Source: Verrucomicrobium sp. BvORR106
GTDB taxonomy: Bacteria > Verrucomicrobiota > Verrucomicrobiia > Verrucomicrobiales > Verrucomicrobiaceae
Direction of reading: 5' to 3'
Assembly (NCBI RefSeq): GCF_000739655.1
Contig: NZ_BATR01000088.1
Span: 1 to 46,195 of the forward strand
DNA length: 46,195 nt
The notes beneath the pieces are model-generated. The model did no database searches and had not been told where the DNA came from. It saw only the letters and a list, made by a program, of their open reading frames with translations. The translations under genes and the position numbers were made by a program. Shown piece by piece: positions 7,480 through 16,556 of this stretch. How positions within the stretch are numbered: position 1 is the stretch's first letter; each line of letters opens with the position of its first letter.

Positions 7480-9006
7480 TTACTTTTTGGCGAAATGCTT
7501 TTCAATCGCCTTCACCAGGCCGGGGATGCTGTGCTCCTTGGCCTCGATGTCGATCCGCACGCCGTGCTTGCGCAGGGTGTCGGAGGTGATGGGGCCGATG
7601 CTGGCCACCTTGATGCCCTCTGGCAGCGGCACCTTGAGTTCAAGGAAATGCTCCACGGTGGAGCTGCTGGTGAAGGTGATGACATCCGCGCCTTCCTCCT
7701 TGAACTGGGTGATGGACTCGTGATCGGCGTCCTCCGGCACGGTGCGGTAGGCGATGGCCTCGTCCAGGATCGCGCCCAGGCCCACGAGCTCGTTGCCCAG
7801 GACCTCGCGGGTGCTCTCCGCTTTCACCCAGAGCACCGTCTGGTTCTCCACGCTCTGTTCCTTGAAGGCCTTGATCAGCCCCTCAGCCACGAACTTCTCC
7901 GGCATGAGGTCCACCGCCAGGTGGTAGGCCTTCACGCGCTCGGCCGTGCCGGGCCCGATGGCCGCGATCTTGGCTGCGCCGATGCTGCGGGCGTCATCAT
8001 AGAGCTTGTAGAACATTTCAAAGAACCGGTCCACCCCGTTCGGGCTGGTGAAGACGATCCACTCATACGTGTGAGAGTCCATCACGAGCTGGCCGAAGGC
8101 CTTCAGGTCCTCCGGCGGCTCGATCTTGATGGTGGGGATCTCCAGCACGCTCGCGCCCAGCAGGCTGAGTTGCTTGGTCAGGCCGCCGGCCTGCTGACGC
8201 GTGCGGGTGACCACGATGCGCTTGCCAAAGAGCGGCCGTTTCTCGAACCAGTTCAGCTTGTCGCGCTCCAGCACCACGGTGCCGATCACGCACACAGCGG
8301 GGGCCTTGAACCCGGTCTCCTGCACAATGCCGGCGATGGTCTCCAGCGTGCCCTCGATGGTGCGCTGGCGGCCCGTGGTGGCCCAGCGGGTGAGCGCAAT
8401 CGGCGTGTTCGGCTTGGCACCGTTCTCGATGAGTTTCTTGGTGATCTCCTCGATCCGCTCCACGCCCATGAGCATGACCTTCGTGCCATCGGCCTGCGCG
8501 ATCTTCGCGTAGTCCAGCGAGCTCTCCGGCTTGGTGGGATCCTCATGTCCCGTGAAAATGGTGAGCTGGGAGCAATGAGAGCGATGCGTGACCGGGATGC
8601 CCGCATAGGCCGGACCGGCGATGGCGGAGGTGATGCCAGGCACGATCTCAAACGCGATGCCCGCGTCCACTAGCTCGCCTGCCTCTTCCGCCCCGCGACC
8701 GAAGAGCACGGGATCGCCGCCCTTCAGACGGGTGACGATCTTGCCCGCACGGGCCTTCTCCACGATGAGCTTGTTGATGCCTTCCTGCGTGAGGGTGTGG
8801 TCCTTGGCCTTCTTCCCCACGTAGATCTTCTCCGCATCCGGCCGGGCGTAGCGGAGGAACTCCACGTTGCTCAGGTAGTCATACACCACCACGTCTGCCA
8901 TCTCGATGCATTCCTTCCCGCGGATCGTGAGCAGGCCCGGATCACCGGGGCCGGCGCCCACGAGGTAACAGATGCCGGTGGAGGAGGACTTGGAGGCAGC
9001 AGGCAT
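7480..9006 (-). CDS. cobA-hemD: uroporphyrinogen-III C-methyltransferase / uroporphyrinogen-III synthase fusion
   Basis: A 508-aa two-domain enzyme. Residues 1 to about 250 form the SAM-dependent uroporphyrinogen-III methylase (SUMT/CobA): YLVGAGPGDPGLLTIRG, then KGGDPVLFGRGAEEA and the AYAGIPVTHR segment; this makes precorrin-2 for sirohaem or cobalamin. Residues about 260-508 form uroporphyrinogen-III synthase (HemD), which closes and inverts ring D of hydroxymethylbilane, starting at RIVVTRTRQQAGGL. This fusion is known in Firmicutes, Planctomycetes and Verrucomicrobia. It is the last gene of the hemX-hemA-hemC-cobA/hemD set, so products of HemC pass straight to it. Confidence 0.96.
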   Translation of the reverse strand: MPAASKSSSTGICYLVGAGPGDPGLLTIRGKECIEMADVVVYDYLSNVEFLRYARPDAEKIYVGKKAKDHTLTQEGINKLIVEKARAGKIVTRLKGGDPVLFGRGAEEAGELVDAGIAFEIVPGITSAIAGPAYAGIPVTHRSHCSQLTIFTGHEDPTKPESSLDYAKIAQADGTKVMLMGVERIEEITKKLIENGAKPNTPIALTRWATTGRQRTIEGTLETIAGIVQETGFKAPAVCVIGTVVLERDKLNWFEKRPLFGKRIVVTRTRQQAGGLTKQLSLLGASVLEIPTIKIEPPEDLKAFGQLVMDSHTYEWIVFTSPNGVDRFFEMFYKLYDDARSIGAAKIAAIGPGTAERVKAYHLAVDLMPEKFVAEGLIKAFKEQSVENQTVLWVKAESTREVLGNELVGLGAILDEAIAYRTVPEDADHESITQFKEEGADVITFTSSSTVEHFLELKVPLPEGIKVASIGPITSDTLRKHGVRIDIEAKEHSIPGLVKAIEKHFAKK

Positions 9007-9085
9007 GATCGATGAAAAAGGGAGGCAGCAGGAAATAACGGAATCGAAATCGGACTCGAAAAGGGAAAACGAACAGGCAGACAGG

Positions 9086-10042
9086 TCAGAGCGCGGTGAC
9101 CAGCGCGGCCACTTCAGCGGCCAGTCCCTTGGGCGAGTGATAGGGCTCGGTGGAGGTCACCTCCTTGGGCGGGCGGCTCGGATCGGTCTCGTCAAAGACG
9201 CGCACCTTCATCTGCAGCACTCCGTTTTCGAGGAAGGTGTGCGCGCCGATCGGTGTCTGGCAGCCGGCCTTGAGGATGTGGAGGAACTCCCGCTCTGCGG
9301 TGACACGGGCGTAGGTCTCCTCGTGATTGATCGCCTTCAGGAACTCCAGGGTGTGGGCGTCATCCACGCGGGCCTCGATGCCGATGGCCCCCTGGCCAGC
9401 GGCGGGGAGGAACTCCTCACAGTTAAGGATCACCGCATGCAGCGGCTGGCCGTCCACCACCACGTGCTCGCCATCCAGCAGGGACAGGCGCTCCAGCCCG
9501 GCGCGGGCCAGCAGGATGGCATCCAGATCAGAGGGGACAAAGAGCTTGCGGATGCGCGTGGGCACATTCCCGCGGATCTCCACACACTCCACACCCGGGT
9601 TCAGCCACTGGAGCTGGCGGATGCGGCGCACGCTGCTGGTGCCCACCTTGGCCCCAGCCGGCAGAGTCGCCAGGGTGTAACCCTCGCGGGAGATGAGCAC
9701 GTCCTCGATGGGGGCACGCGGCAGCACGCCCGCGATGAAGAATTTCGCGTCCAGCACCGTTGGCACGTCCTTCAGGCTGTGCACGGCGATGTCGATCTCG
9801 CCACTGGCCAGGGCGATTTCGAGCTCCTTCGTGAAGATGCCTTTGTCCAGGCGGTCGCCATCGGTGAACTCGGAGAAGCGCAGGTCAGGGCGCTTGTCAC
9901 CCGTGGTGGCGATGACCTTGCGCTCCACACGCAGGTAGGGGTGGGCGGCGTGCAGCGCGGCCTCGACCATCTCCGCCTGGCGGAGGGCGAGTTCACTGCC
10001 GCGGGTGCCCAGTCGGATGGTGTCGGTGAATTGGGAGATCAA
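9086..10042 (-). CDS. hemC: porphobilinogen deaminase (hydroxymethylbilane synthase)
   Basis: Polymerises four porphobilinogens into hydroxymethylbilane in the cytoplasm. The core starts TIRLGTRGSELALRQAEMV, continues with HSLKDVPTVL and GTSSVRRIRQLQ, and has the cofactor-attachment cysteine in LKAGCQTPIGAH. There is no ATG between the end of hemA (10065) and the conserved core; I use TTG at 10042 (318 aa). An alternative ATG at 10105 would overlap hemA by 41 bases. It lies 23 bp after hemA and 80 bp before cobA-hemD, consistent with one operon. Confidence 0.94.
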   Translation of the reverse strand: MISQFTDTIRLGTRGSELALRQAEMVEAALHAAHPYLRVERKVIATTGDKRPDLRFSEFTDGDRLDKGIFTKELEIALASGEIDIAVHSLKDVPTVLDAKFFIAGVLPRAPIEDVLISREGYTLATLPAGAKVGTSSVRRIRQLQWLNPGVECVEIRGNVPTRIRKLFVPSDLDAILLARAGLERLSLLDGEHVVVDGQPLHAVILNCEEFLPAAGQGAIGIEARVDDAHTLEFLKAINHEETYARVTAEREFLHILKAGCQTPIGAHTFLENGVLQMKVRVFDETDPSRPPKEVTSTEPYHSPKGLAAEVAALVTAL

Positions 10043-10064
10043 GGCGGGCGAAAGGGGAAACGGG

Positions 10065-11153
10065 TTACGAATTGCGGGGCGTGAGCGGGAGGACGGGATT
10101 GTCATCCTCTTCGCGCTGGAGGGCTGCCCCGGAGGCGGAATCTTCTTGATAGCCGAACTTGCGCAACTGCTCTTCGATGATTTCCTCGCACAGCGCGAGG
10201 GCGCGTTCCCGCTCGCGACGGCCTTCGTCAGCGATGGCCTGGAGCGCATCCACATCGTAGAGGTACACTTCAGAGATCTCGTTCACGCGCGGATCCACGT
10301 CGCGCGGCACGGCGATGTCGATGATGAGCAGGGAGTGGCCGTGGCGCTTGCGCATCACGGGCTCGATGAGCTCCGGCTTCACCACAAAGTGGGGCGCGCT
10401 GGTGCTGCTGATGATGATGTCGGCATCGTGAAGCGCGCCTTCCCATTCATCGAACCGCAGGGCCTGACCGCCCATCTCCTTGGCCAGCTCCACCGCGCGG
10501 TCGTAGGACCGGTTGGAGATGAAGATGCTCTTCGCCCCGCGGGAGAGCAGGCTCTGGGCGCAGGTGCGGCTCATCTCCCCGGCGCCGATCAGGAGCACGC
10601 GGCACTGGCGCAGGTCAAAGATCTTCTCCGCCAGGTCCACCGCCACGCTGCCCACGGAGGTGGAGCCGCGCTGGATGTTGGTGCCATTGCGTACCTGCTT
10701 GCCCACGCTGAAGGCGCGCTGGAAGAGCTTGTTGAGCGTGCGTCCCGTGGCCCCGGCCTTGAGCGCCACATTGTAGGCAGCCTTCACCTGGCCAAAGATT
10801 TCCGTCTCCCCCAGCACCATGGAGTCCAGCCCGCTCACCACGCGGAAGAGATGCCGCGCGGCATCGGCGTGGCTCAGCTTGTAGGTCGTGAGCGCCTCCC
10901 GCTGGGCGGGGTTGAGCTGGAAGTGGTTCACCAGATAATCATGCAGCACCGCCAGCCCCTGCTCGGGGTTGTTGTGATCGCACGAGGTGAATATCTCCAC
11001 GCGGTTGCAGGTGGAGATGACCGTGCTCTCCTCGAAGCCCGGCAGGCCCTTGATCTGCTGCGCCGCCTCCGGCTGCTTGCTTTCGGCAAAGGCCAGCCGC
11101 TCACGCAACTCGATGGGAGTCGTGCGATGGTTCAGGCCGAGGCAGAGAAGCAT
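10065..11153 (-). CDS. hemA: glutamyl-tRNA reductase, short form
   Basis: Reduces glutamyl-tRNA(Glu) to glutamate-1-semialdehyde, the first committed step of C5-pathway tetrapyrrole synthesis. It starts MLLCLGLNHRTTPIELRERL and has the catalytic Cys in STCNRVEIF, the substrate loop SGLDSMVLGETEIFGQVK, and the NADPH-binding domain VLLIGAGEMSRTCAQSL. At 362 aa it is about 55-60 residues shorter than typical HemA (about 420). It ends soon after the spinal helix (CEEIIEEQLRKFGY) with a 25-residue acidic tail, so most of the helical dimerisation domain is missing. ATG at 11153 matches the family start. Confidence 0.95.
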   Translation of the reverse strand: MLLCLGLNHRTTPIELRERLAFAESKQPEAAQQIKGLPGFEESTVISTCNRVEIFTSCDHNNPEQGLAVLHDYLVNHFQLNPAQREALTTYKLSHADAARHLFRVVSGLDSMVLGETEIFGQVKAAYNVALKAGATGRTLNKLFQRAFSVGKQVRNGTNIQRGSTSVGSVAVDLAEKIFDLRQCRVLLIGAGEMSRTCAQSLLSRGAKSIFISNRSYDRAVELAKEMGGQALRFDEWEGALHDADIIISSTSAPHFVVKPELIEPVMRKRHGHSLLIIDIAVPRDVDPRVNEISEVYLYDVDALQAIADEGRRERERALALCEEIIEEQLRKFGYQEDSASGAALQREEDDNPVLPLTPRNS

Positions 11154-11230
11154 GGAGGGCGGGGAAGGGGAAAGGGATGCTGGGGTGGCGGGAGAAGCGG
11201 GGCGTAAAAGAACGGGCGGAATGGGGCGGG

Positions 11231-12010
11231 CTATCGGCCGATCACCACCCAGAGCGAGAGAAAGGGGACAAAGAAGCCCAGCACGGAGAGCCAGGCCGTG
11301 TGGCGGGCGGAGAGCGTGTGCCGCCACATCAGCAGCAGGATCACGGTGTACAGGCCCAGGATGCTCCAGGAGATGGTCATCTTCACCGTGCTGATGGGCA
11401 GGTGGATCTTGAAGGTGGACATCATGGCCACGGCCAGCAGCAGCACCCCCAGCGCGACCATGCGCATGATGGCGCGTGAGAGGTGGTGAATGGGCGGGAG
11501 CTGGCGGAACAGGGCGTGAATGCGGTGCTTCTTCAGCAGATGATCCTGCAGGAGGAACATCACGCCCGTGATGCAGGCCAGAGCGAAGGCGGCGTAGGCG
11601 ATCATCGCCAGCGGGGCGTGCAGATGCTCCCATACAGACATCTTAACGTGCTTCACGGAGCCCGGGTTGTCCGGCATGAAGAGCGCCAGCGTCTGCAGGA
11701 TGGCGATGAGAGGGGCGGTGAAGAGCCCCAGGAGGGAGAGCCGGTACGTGGCCCCCACCAGGAAGTAGAGGAGCACAATGCACCAGCCGATGAAGATGAA
11801 GACCTCAAACTGGCTCGTGAGCGGGCACCGGGCGTGCATCTCCCCCCGCAGGTAGAGGAAGGCGCACTGGAAGGCGAAGCCCACCGCCATGGGGAGGAAC
11901 TGCCACTTGTTCTCCTGCCAGCGTCCGGCCCGCAGGGCGGCGATCGCATGCACCACGCCCGCCATGAAGGCGACGGTGGAGAGGATCAGGAGCAGGCGGG
12001 TGAGTTCCAT
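11231..12010 (-). CDS. HemX/CcsA-family multi-spanning membrane protein
   Basis: A 259-aa integral membrane protein with about eight hydrophobic helices. It resembles the cytochrome c assembly CcsA/HemX family, with conserved histidines in SVWEHLHAPLAMIAYAAF and KIHLPISTVKM. The tryptophan-rich WWD haem-handling loop of true CcsA/CcmC is not seen, so HemX, the membrane protein encoded with hemA in Bacillus hemAXCDBL, is the better match. It is the first gene of the haem operon here, 77 bp upstream of hemA. ATG at 12010 is used; a TTG at 12031 would add seven residues. HemX is thought to modulate HemA level. Confidence 0.85.
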   Translation of the reverse strand: MELTRLLLILSTVAFMAGVVHAIAALRAGRWQENKWQFLPMAVGFAFQCAFLYLRGEMHARCPLTSQFEVFIFIGWCIVLLYFLVGATYRLSLLGLFTAPLIAILQTLALFMPDNPGSVKHVKMSVWEHLHAPLAMIAYAAFALACITGVMFLLQDHLLKKHRIHALFRQLPPIHHLSRAIMRMVALGVLLLAVAMMSTFKIHLPISTVKMTISWSILGLYTVILLLMWRHTLSARHTAWLSVLGFFVPFLSLWVVIGR

Positions 12011-12179
12011 GGGATTGGAAATGTGGACCAAACAGCGGGGAATGTCGAGCGCGGGACGGGCTTTCCGGAGAGGAAGTGGCCCTTCCGGGGTGGGGTGGGC
12101 CCACTGTCTGCTCTCCTTATTCTACGTGCTTGCCCTTGGCCCTCGCGCATGCACTTTGGCCCGCCCCTTCTGCCCCACC

Positions 12180-12715
12180 ATGAACGAAGACTCCCTCCTC
12201 CGCCTCCAGACTGCCATTCGCGATGTGCCGGACTTCCCCAGGCCGGGGTGCTTTTTAAGGACATCACCCCTGTCCTGGCCGACGCCGAGCTCCTGAAACT
12301 GGCGGTGGACGCCATGGAAGACGTCACCTCCGGGTGGGGCACGGTGGACAAGGTGGTGGGCATCGATGCCCGCGGCTTCATCTTCGGTGCCATGCTCGCC
12401 GCCCGCCTGGGCTGCGGCTTCGTCCCCGCGCGGAAAAAGGGCAAGCTCCCCTGGAAGACCCGCACCGTGGACTACGCCCTGGAGTACGGCACCTCCTCCC
12501 TGGAGATGCATGAGGATGCCCTCCTGCCCGGAGAGCGCGTCGTGTTGGCAGATGACCTGCTGGCCACCGGTGGCACGGCCGGTGCGGCGCTGGAACTGGT
12601 GGAGGCCATGGGCGCCAGCGTGCTGGGCTCTGTGTTTTTCATTGAACTGGCCTTCCTCAGCGGGCGGGAAAAGATCGACCGCTTCGGCCCCGTGAAGTCT
12701 GTGCTCGCCTTCTGA
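12180..12715 (+). pseudogene. apt: adenine phosphoribosyltransferase, reading frame broken by a single-base deletion
   Basis: APT salvages adenine with PRPP to AMP. The start at 12180 reads MNEDSLLRLQTAIRDVPDFPRPG and then goes out of frame; the rest of the enzyme (VLFKDITPVLADAELL onward) is in the next frame. Adding one G to the G run at 12245-12248 restores a perfect family sequence (DFPRPGVLFKDITP). The remainder is intact: VGIDARGFIFGAMLA, GFVPARKKGKLP and the PRPP loop VVLADDLLATGGTAGAAL. Either a sequencing or assembly error in a homopolymer, or a real frameshift. An internal GTG (12248) could give a product missing 23 residues. It is divergent from the haem operon. Confidence 0.85.
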
Positions 12716-12763
12716 CCCTCTTACCCTTCAGACTCCGCCAGCGTAAAATTCCTCAGCCGACAC

Positions 12764-15568
12764 ATGCCCCAGCTCATCAAGAAGCTCTCCACCCGCGCCC
12801 GCGAAGCCCTCGCCAACACGACCGGCAAGTCCCGGTCCAACAGCGAGGTGCTGCGGGCCTTCAAGCGGTTCCGCAAGGTGGAGGAGGCCCGGCTGCGCAT
12901 GCTGCATCGCGCCGGCGGCAGCGGCATGGAGATCTGCAGCATGCGCTCAGACCTCATCGATGCCGTGCTGAAGCACCTCTGGCAGGAGATGCTGCTGGGC
13001 GCGGACGCGGCCCTGCAGGCGAAGACGAAAATCAGCCTCGTGGCCACCGGCGGCTACGGCCGCCGCCAGATGAACCCGGGCAGCGATGTGGACCTGCTCT
13101 TCCTCCTCTCGGGCAACAGCACGCAGACCCCTCCCGGTCTGGCCCAGCTTGTTTCCTCCTTCCTCACCATGCTCTGGGACTCCGGCTTCAAGGTCGGGGA
13201 CTCCTCCACCCGCAGCGTGGGGGAGAACATCAAGCAGGCGAACGCAGACAACCAGGTGAAGACCGCCCTCATCGAGGCGCGGCTCGTCTCCGGTGATCCG
13301 GAGCCCTTTGCCGAGCTGGAGCTGCGTTTCGACAAGGAGTGCATGGACGGGCGCGACATCGAGTTCCTCCAGATGCGCCAGAAGGACCTGGCCGAACGCC
13401 ACGCCAAGCACGAGGACACCGCCTTCGTGCAGGAGCCCAACGTGAAAAACGGCTGCGGCGGTCTGCGCGACTACCACAACGCCCTGTGGATGTCCTACGC
13501 CAAGTACCGCACCATCGACCTGAAGGAGATCGTGAAGAAGGTGGAGTTCCCCGCCACCTCGCTCAAGGACATGGAGCGCGCCTATGACTTCATCCTCCGC
13601 GTCCGCACGGAGATGCACTACATCGAGAAGCGGGAGAGCGATGTGCTCACGCTGCGCCTCCAGGGCATCGTGGCCACGAACCTCGGCTACCGTCAGAAGA
13701 AGATCCTCAACCGCATCGAGGTCTTCATGCGGGACTACTACATGCACAGCAGCAACATGCTGCACCGCTGCAGTGAGCTGATGGACCGTTACCACCTCCA
13801 GGCGGTGGAGAACGGGAAGCCAAGCCTGGTGGCCCGCCTGCTGCGCAAGACCGTGCCCAAGGTGGAGAAGTTCGACGGCTTCGTCGCCAAGAACGACCGT
13901 CTCTACGCGGAGAGTGCGGAGATCTTCCTGGAGGATCCGCCGCGGCTCATGCGCCTCTTTGTTCACACCCAGCAGCGGCACCTGCGTCTCAGTCCGGAGT
14001 TGTTTCATCTGGTCCAGCAGAGCTGGGCGCTCATCAACATCACCTTCCGCTACAACAAGGCGGTGCGGGAGAGCTTTGAGGCCATCCTGAGCCAGCGTGG
14101 GGATGTGGCCCGCGTGCTCCGCCAGATGCACCGAGTGGGTTTCCTCGGCCGGTACATGCCGGAGTTCGGCGCGCTCACGTGTCTGGTGCAGCATGAGTTC
14201 TTCCACCGCTACACGGCGGATGAGCACACCCTGCGCACCATCGAGAAGATGGATGAGCTGGCGGATGCCACCCCGCAGAAGGGCATGGAGCTCTACAAGC
14301 ACCTCTTCCGCGAGATGCAGGACCCCTCCATCATGTACATGGCCCTGCTCCTGCATGATTCCGGCCGCGCGCTGAACACCAGCACCCACACGGACGCCAG
14401 CGCTGAGCTGGCCAACCGCGTGTGCCGGCGCCTCCAGATCAAGGGCGCCCGCCGCCGGCTCCTCATGTTCCTGGTGGACCACCACCTCACGCTCTACCGC
14501 ACCGCCACCACAAAGAACCTGGACGATCCCAAGGTGGTCTCCGACTTCGCGGAGGTCATGCGCAACAAGCAGAACCTGGACGCCCTGCTCGTCATGACCC
14601 TGGCCGACTCCCGCGGCACCAGTGACAAGAGCTGGAACTCCTGGAAGGAGAGTCTCATCCTCCACCTGTACCACAACACGGTTCGCTATCTCAACGATCC
14701 CTCCGATTTCATCAGCAGCATCTCCGCACCCCTGGAGGAGCTCCAGGGAGAGGTGCGCAAGAAGCTGGACTCGTACTACGAGCGCGAGATCGCCGCGCAC
14801 TTCCAGCACATGCCGCGGAGTTATTTCAACTTCCGCAGCCCGGACATTATCGCGTTTCACATCGAGGCCTTCCGGGGCTTCTTCCGCACTGTGGCCAAGG
14901 GGACCTCGCAGGAGGACCTCCTCCCCGGCCTCACCTGGGTGGAGCACCCTGAACAGGGCTGCAGCGAGCTCATTGTCGTCTGCTGGGACCGCCACCTCCT
15001 CCTCGCCCGTATCGCCGGCGCCCTCGCCGCCCAGAACATCAACATTCTGAGCGCCGATCTCTATCAACGCAGTGATGATGTCGTGCTCGACGTCTTCCGC
15101 GTCTGCCGCACCGACTTCAGCCCGGTGACCAACGAGCGCACCAAGGCCCGGGTGGAATCCAGCGTGAAGACCTCCTTCGAGACCGGTGAGTTCGACTTTA
15201 GTCAGGCCATCCAGGAAAACCGCCGCTCGCTCAAAGGGCTGGAAGACGTCGCCGCCGAGGTGCCCCAGCGTGTGTACATCAACAACGATCTCACCACCGA
15301 CTACAACGTCATCGAGATCCAGGCCCTGGACCGCATCGGTCTTCTGTATGACATCTTCATGGCCATCGGCCAGCTCGGCCTGAACATCTGCCACGCCCGA
15401 ATCAATACCGAAAAAGGCGTCGCTCTGGATGCCATCTACGTGCAGGACAAGGCCGAACAGAAAGTCGCGGACAAAGACGTGCTGAAAGAGCTGCAATCCC
15501 AGCTGGAAGAAGCCGTGTTTTCGTTTGGAAGACAAAGCAGCAGCGGCGCGCTCGCGCTGAGACGGTAG
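12764..15568 (+). CDS. glnD: [protein-PII] uridylyltransferase / uridylyl-removing enzyme
   Basis: Senses glutamine and (de)uridylylates PII proteins to control nitrogen metabolism. The 934-aa chain has the usual order. The nucleotidyltransferase motif is GGYGRRQMNPGSDVDLLFL (about residues 90-115). The GlnD-specific helical region contains EPNVKNGCGGLRDYH. The HD phosphohydrolase domain shows HEFFHRYTADEHTLRTIEKM and MALLLHDSGRA (about residues 480-600). Two C-terminal ACT domains (about 735-810 and 845-925) bind glutamine. Length is normal for GlnD. ATG at 12764 is 48 bp after apt. Note HDSGRA where enterobacterial GlnD has HDIAKG; the metal His and Asp remain. Confidence 0.96.
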   Translation: MPQLIKKLSTRAREALANTTGKSRSNSEVLRAFKRFRKVEEARLRMLHRAGGSGMEICSMRSDLIDAVLKHLWQEMLLGADAALQAKTKISLVATGGYGRRQMNPGSDVDLLFLLSGNSTQTPPGLAQLVSSFLTMLWDSGFKVGDSSTRSVGENIKQANADNQVKTALIEARLVSGDPEPFAELELRFDKECMDGRDIEFLQMRQKDLAERHAKHEDTAFVQEPNVKNGCGGLRDYHNALWMSYAKYRTIDLKEIVKKVEFPATSLKDMERAYDFILRVRTEMHYIEKRESDVLTLRLQGIVATNLGYRQKKILNRIEVFMRDYYMHSSNMLHRCSELMDRYHLQAVENGKPSLVARLLRKTVPKVEKFDGFVAKNDRLYAESAEIFLEDPPRLMRLFVHTQQRHLRLSPELFHLVQQSWALINITFRYNKAVRESFEAILSQRGDVARVLRQMHRVGFLGRYMPEFGALTCLVQHEFFHRYTADEHTLRTIEKMDELADATPQKGMELYKHLFREMQDPSIMYMALLLHDSGRALNTSTHTDASAELANRVCRRLQIKGARRRLLMFLVDHHLTLYRTATTKNLDDPKVVSDFAEVMRNKQNLDALLVMTLADSRGTSDKSWNSWKESLILHLYHNTVRYLNDPSDFISSISAPLEELQGEVRKKLDSYYEREIAAHFQHMPRSYFNFRSPDIIAFHIEAFRGFFRTVAKGTSQEDLLPGLTWVEHPEQGCSELIVVCWDRHLLLARIAGALAAQNINILSADLYQRSDDVVLDVFRVCRTDFSPVTNERTKARVESSVKTSFETGEFDFSQAIQENRRSLKGLEDVAAEVPQRVYINNDLTTDYNVIEIQALDRIGLLYDIFMAIGQLGLNICHARINTEKGVALDAIYVQDKAEQKVADKDVLKELQSQLEEAVFSFGRQSSSGALALRR

Positions 15569-15929
15569 CTCGGTAATTCGGTAAAACAGTAATTCAGTAA
15601 ACCGGTAATCCAGTAAGCTGGGAGACCAGCAGAGCGCGGGAGGGGGCGCGAAACCGCCCTCCCTCCGGTGGCGCTGGCCAGTAGCGCGAGCTTCACACGC
15701 CGCGCTCCCTACACCTGGATGCGAAGCATCTTTGGAGTGCGCGCGGGAACCGCCGCTTTCGCGCCCCTGGTGATACCCTATAACCCAGGCACCCCACCTG
15801 CGCCCCTGACCTCCACTTTGCTGTCTTCCTCCCCCGCATCTCCATCCGCACTCGCCCCCGGCTGCCCTTTACCTTCCACCCCTTGACCAACAAGGTAACA
15901 TCTAACGGAGAAACCTCTTTGCTCAGAAC
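15569..15929. repeat. intergenic region with dispersed 77-bp repeat (copy 1 at 15712-15788)
   Basis: No gene is supported in this 361-bp gap. Besides the tandem repeat at its start it holds a 77-bp element, from cacctggatgcgaag to taacccag at 15712-15788, that recurs almost unchanged and in the same orientation at 28054-28130. Only a few bases near gcgcccctggtg differ. The element contains a near-palindromic part around gcgcgcgggaaccgccgc. Confidence 0.75.
15571..15618 (+). repeat. three 16-bp tandem repeats after glnD
   Basis: Units cggtaattcggtaaaa, cagtaattcagtaaac and cggtaatccagtaagc follow each other without gaps right after the glnD stop codon. They are imperfect copies with the same 16-bp period. 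No coding or terminator function is evident. Confidence 0.75.
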
Positions 15930-16298
15930 ATGAAACTCCAGGCACCCATCCCTCTGTTCCGCATTTTTGACCATCAGCTCGCCCGGGCCTTCTATCTGGG
16001 CTGGCTGGGATTCAAGCTCGACTGGGAGCACCAGTTCAGCCCCAACTCTCCACGCTACCTTCAGGTCTCCCGCGACGAGCTGGTATTGCATCTCTCGGAG
16101 CACTACGGCGACTGCACCCCCGGCTCCAAGATCCTGGTCCATCTTGACGACGTGACGGCCCTTCACGCAGAACTCGCCACCCGCCCCAACCCCAACATGA
16201 ACCCAGGAATCGAAATCGCCCCCTGGGGGGCCAAGGTCCTGGAAGTCATCGACCCGTTCGGGAATCGTATCTGCTTCAATCAGGCGGTGAAGGAGTGA
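15930..16298 (+). CDS. glyoxalase/bleomycin-resistance-fold protein
   Basis: A 122-aa single-domain vicinal-oxygen-chelate protein. It opens with PLFRIFDHQLARAFYLGWLGFKLDWEHQ, contains LVLHLSEHYGDCTPGSKILVHLDDV and ends with the typical AKVLEVIDPFGNRICFNQ. Members include glyoxalases, dioxygenases and bleomycin- or fosfomycin-binding resistance proteins. The overall pattern (xxFYxxxLGF, H-L-S-E-H, DPFGNRI) is closest to the bleomycin-binding type, but the ligand cannot be told. It lies alone between repeat-rich gaps. Confidence 0.88.
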   Translation: MKLQAPIPLFRIFDHQLARAFYLGWLGFKLDWEHQFSPNSPRYLQVSRDELVLHLSEHYGDCTPGSKILVHLDDVTALHAELATRPNPNMNPGIEIAPWGAKVLEVIDPFGNRICFNQAVKE

Positions 16299-16376
16299 GC
16301 GGAGAGAGTGAGCAGAGAGAGGGGGCTGGAGACTCCACCCACCTTCCCTCCTGCCTCAACTTCCCCAAAGCCGACC

Positions 16377-16556
16377 GTAGTTGTCGACGTGAGGAGGCAC
16401 TAATTTCCTCGTCTATCACGCTGCGGCAAGAATGACGACCAAGGAGCCAACGCTCTCGCCAGAACGCTCGGGAGCGGAGCGCTTCGTAGTCGCACACCGA
16501 TCGCGCTATCCCCGTCGCAGACGCTTCAGCTAGTGCCTCCTCACGTCGACAACTAC
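16377..16556. mobile_element. MITE-like element with perfect 26-bp terminal inverted repeats
   Basis: Positions 16377-16402 (gtagttgtcgacgtgaggag, then gcacta) are the exact reverse complement of 16531-16556. The 180-bp unit has no coding capacity. Its right end, cctcctcacgtcgacaac, recurs near 28470 without the left end. The size, perfect terminal inverted repeats and lack of genes fit a miniature non-autonomous element; no transposase is present in the window. Confidence 0.7.

Noticed and set aside
12947-15535. 862-residue minus-strand frame opposite glnD
   Set aside because: Antisense shadow of a G+C-rich gene; no domain, while glnD on the plus strand is complete.
15436-15696. 86-residue minus-strand frame across the glnD end and tandem repeats
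   Set aside because: It only reads the 16-bp tandem repeats and antisense glnD; no independent support.
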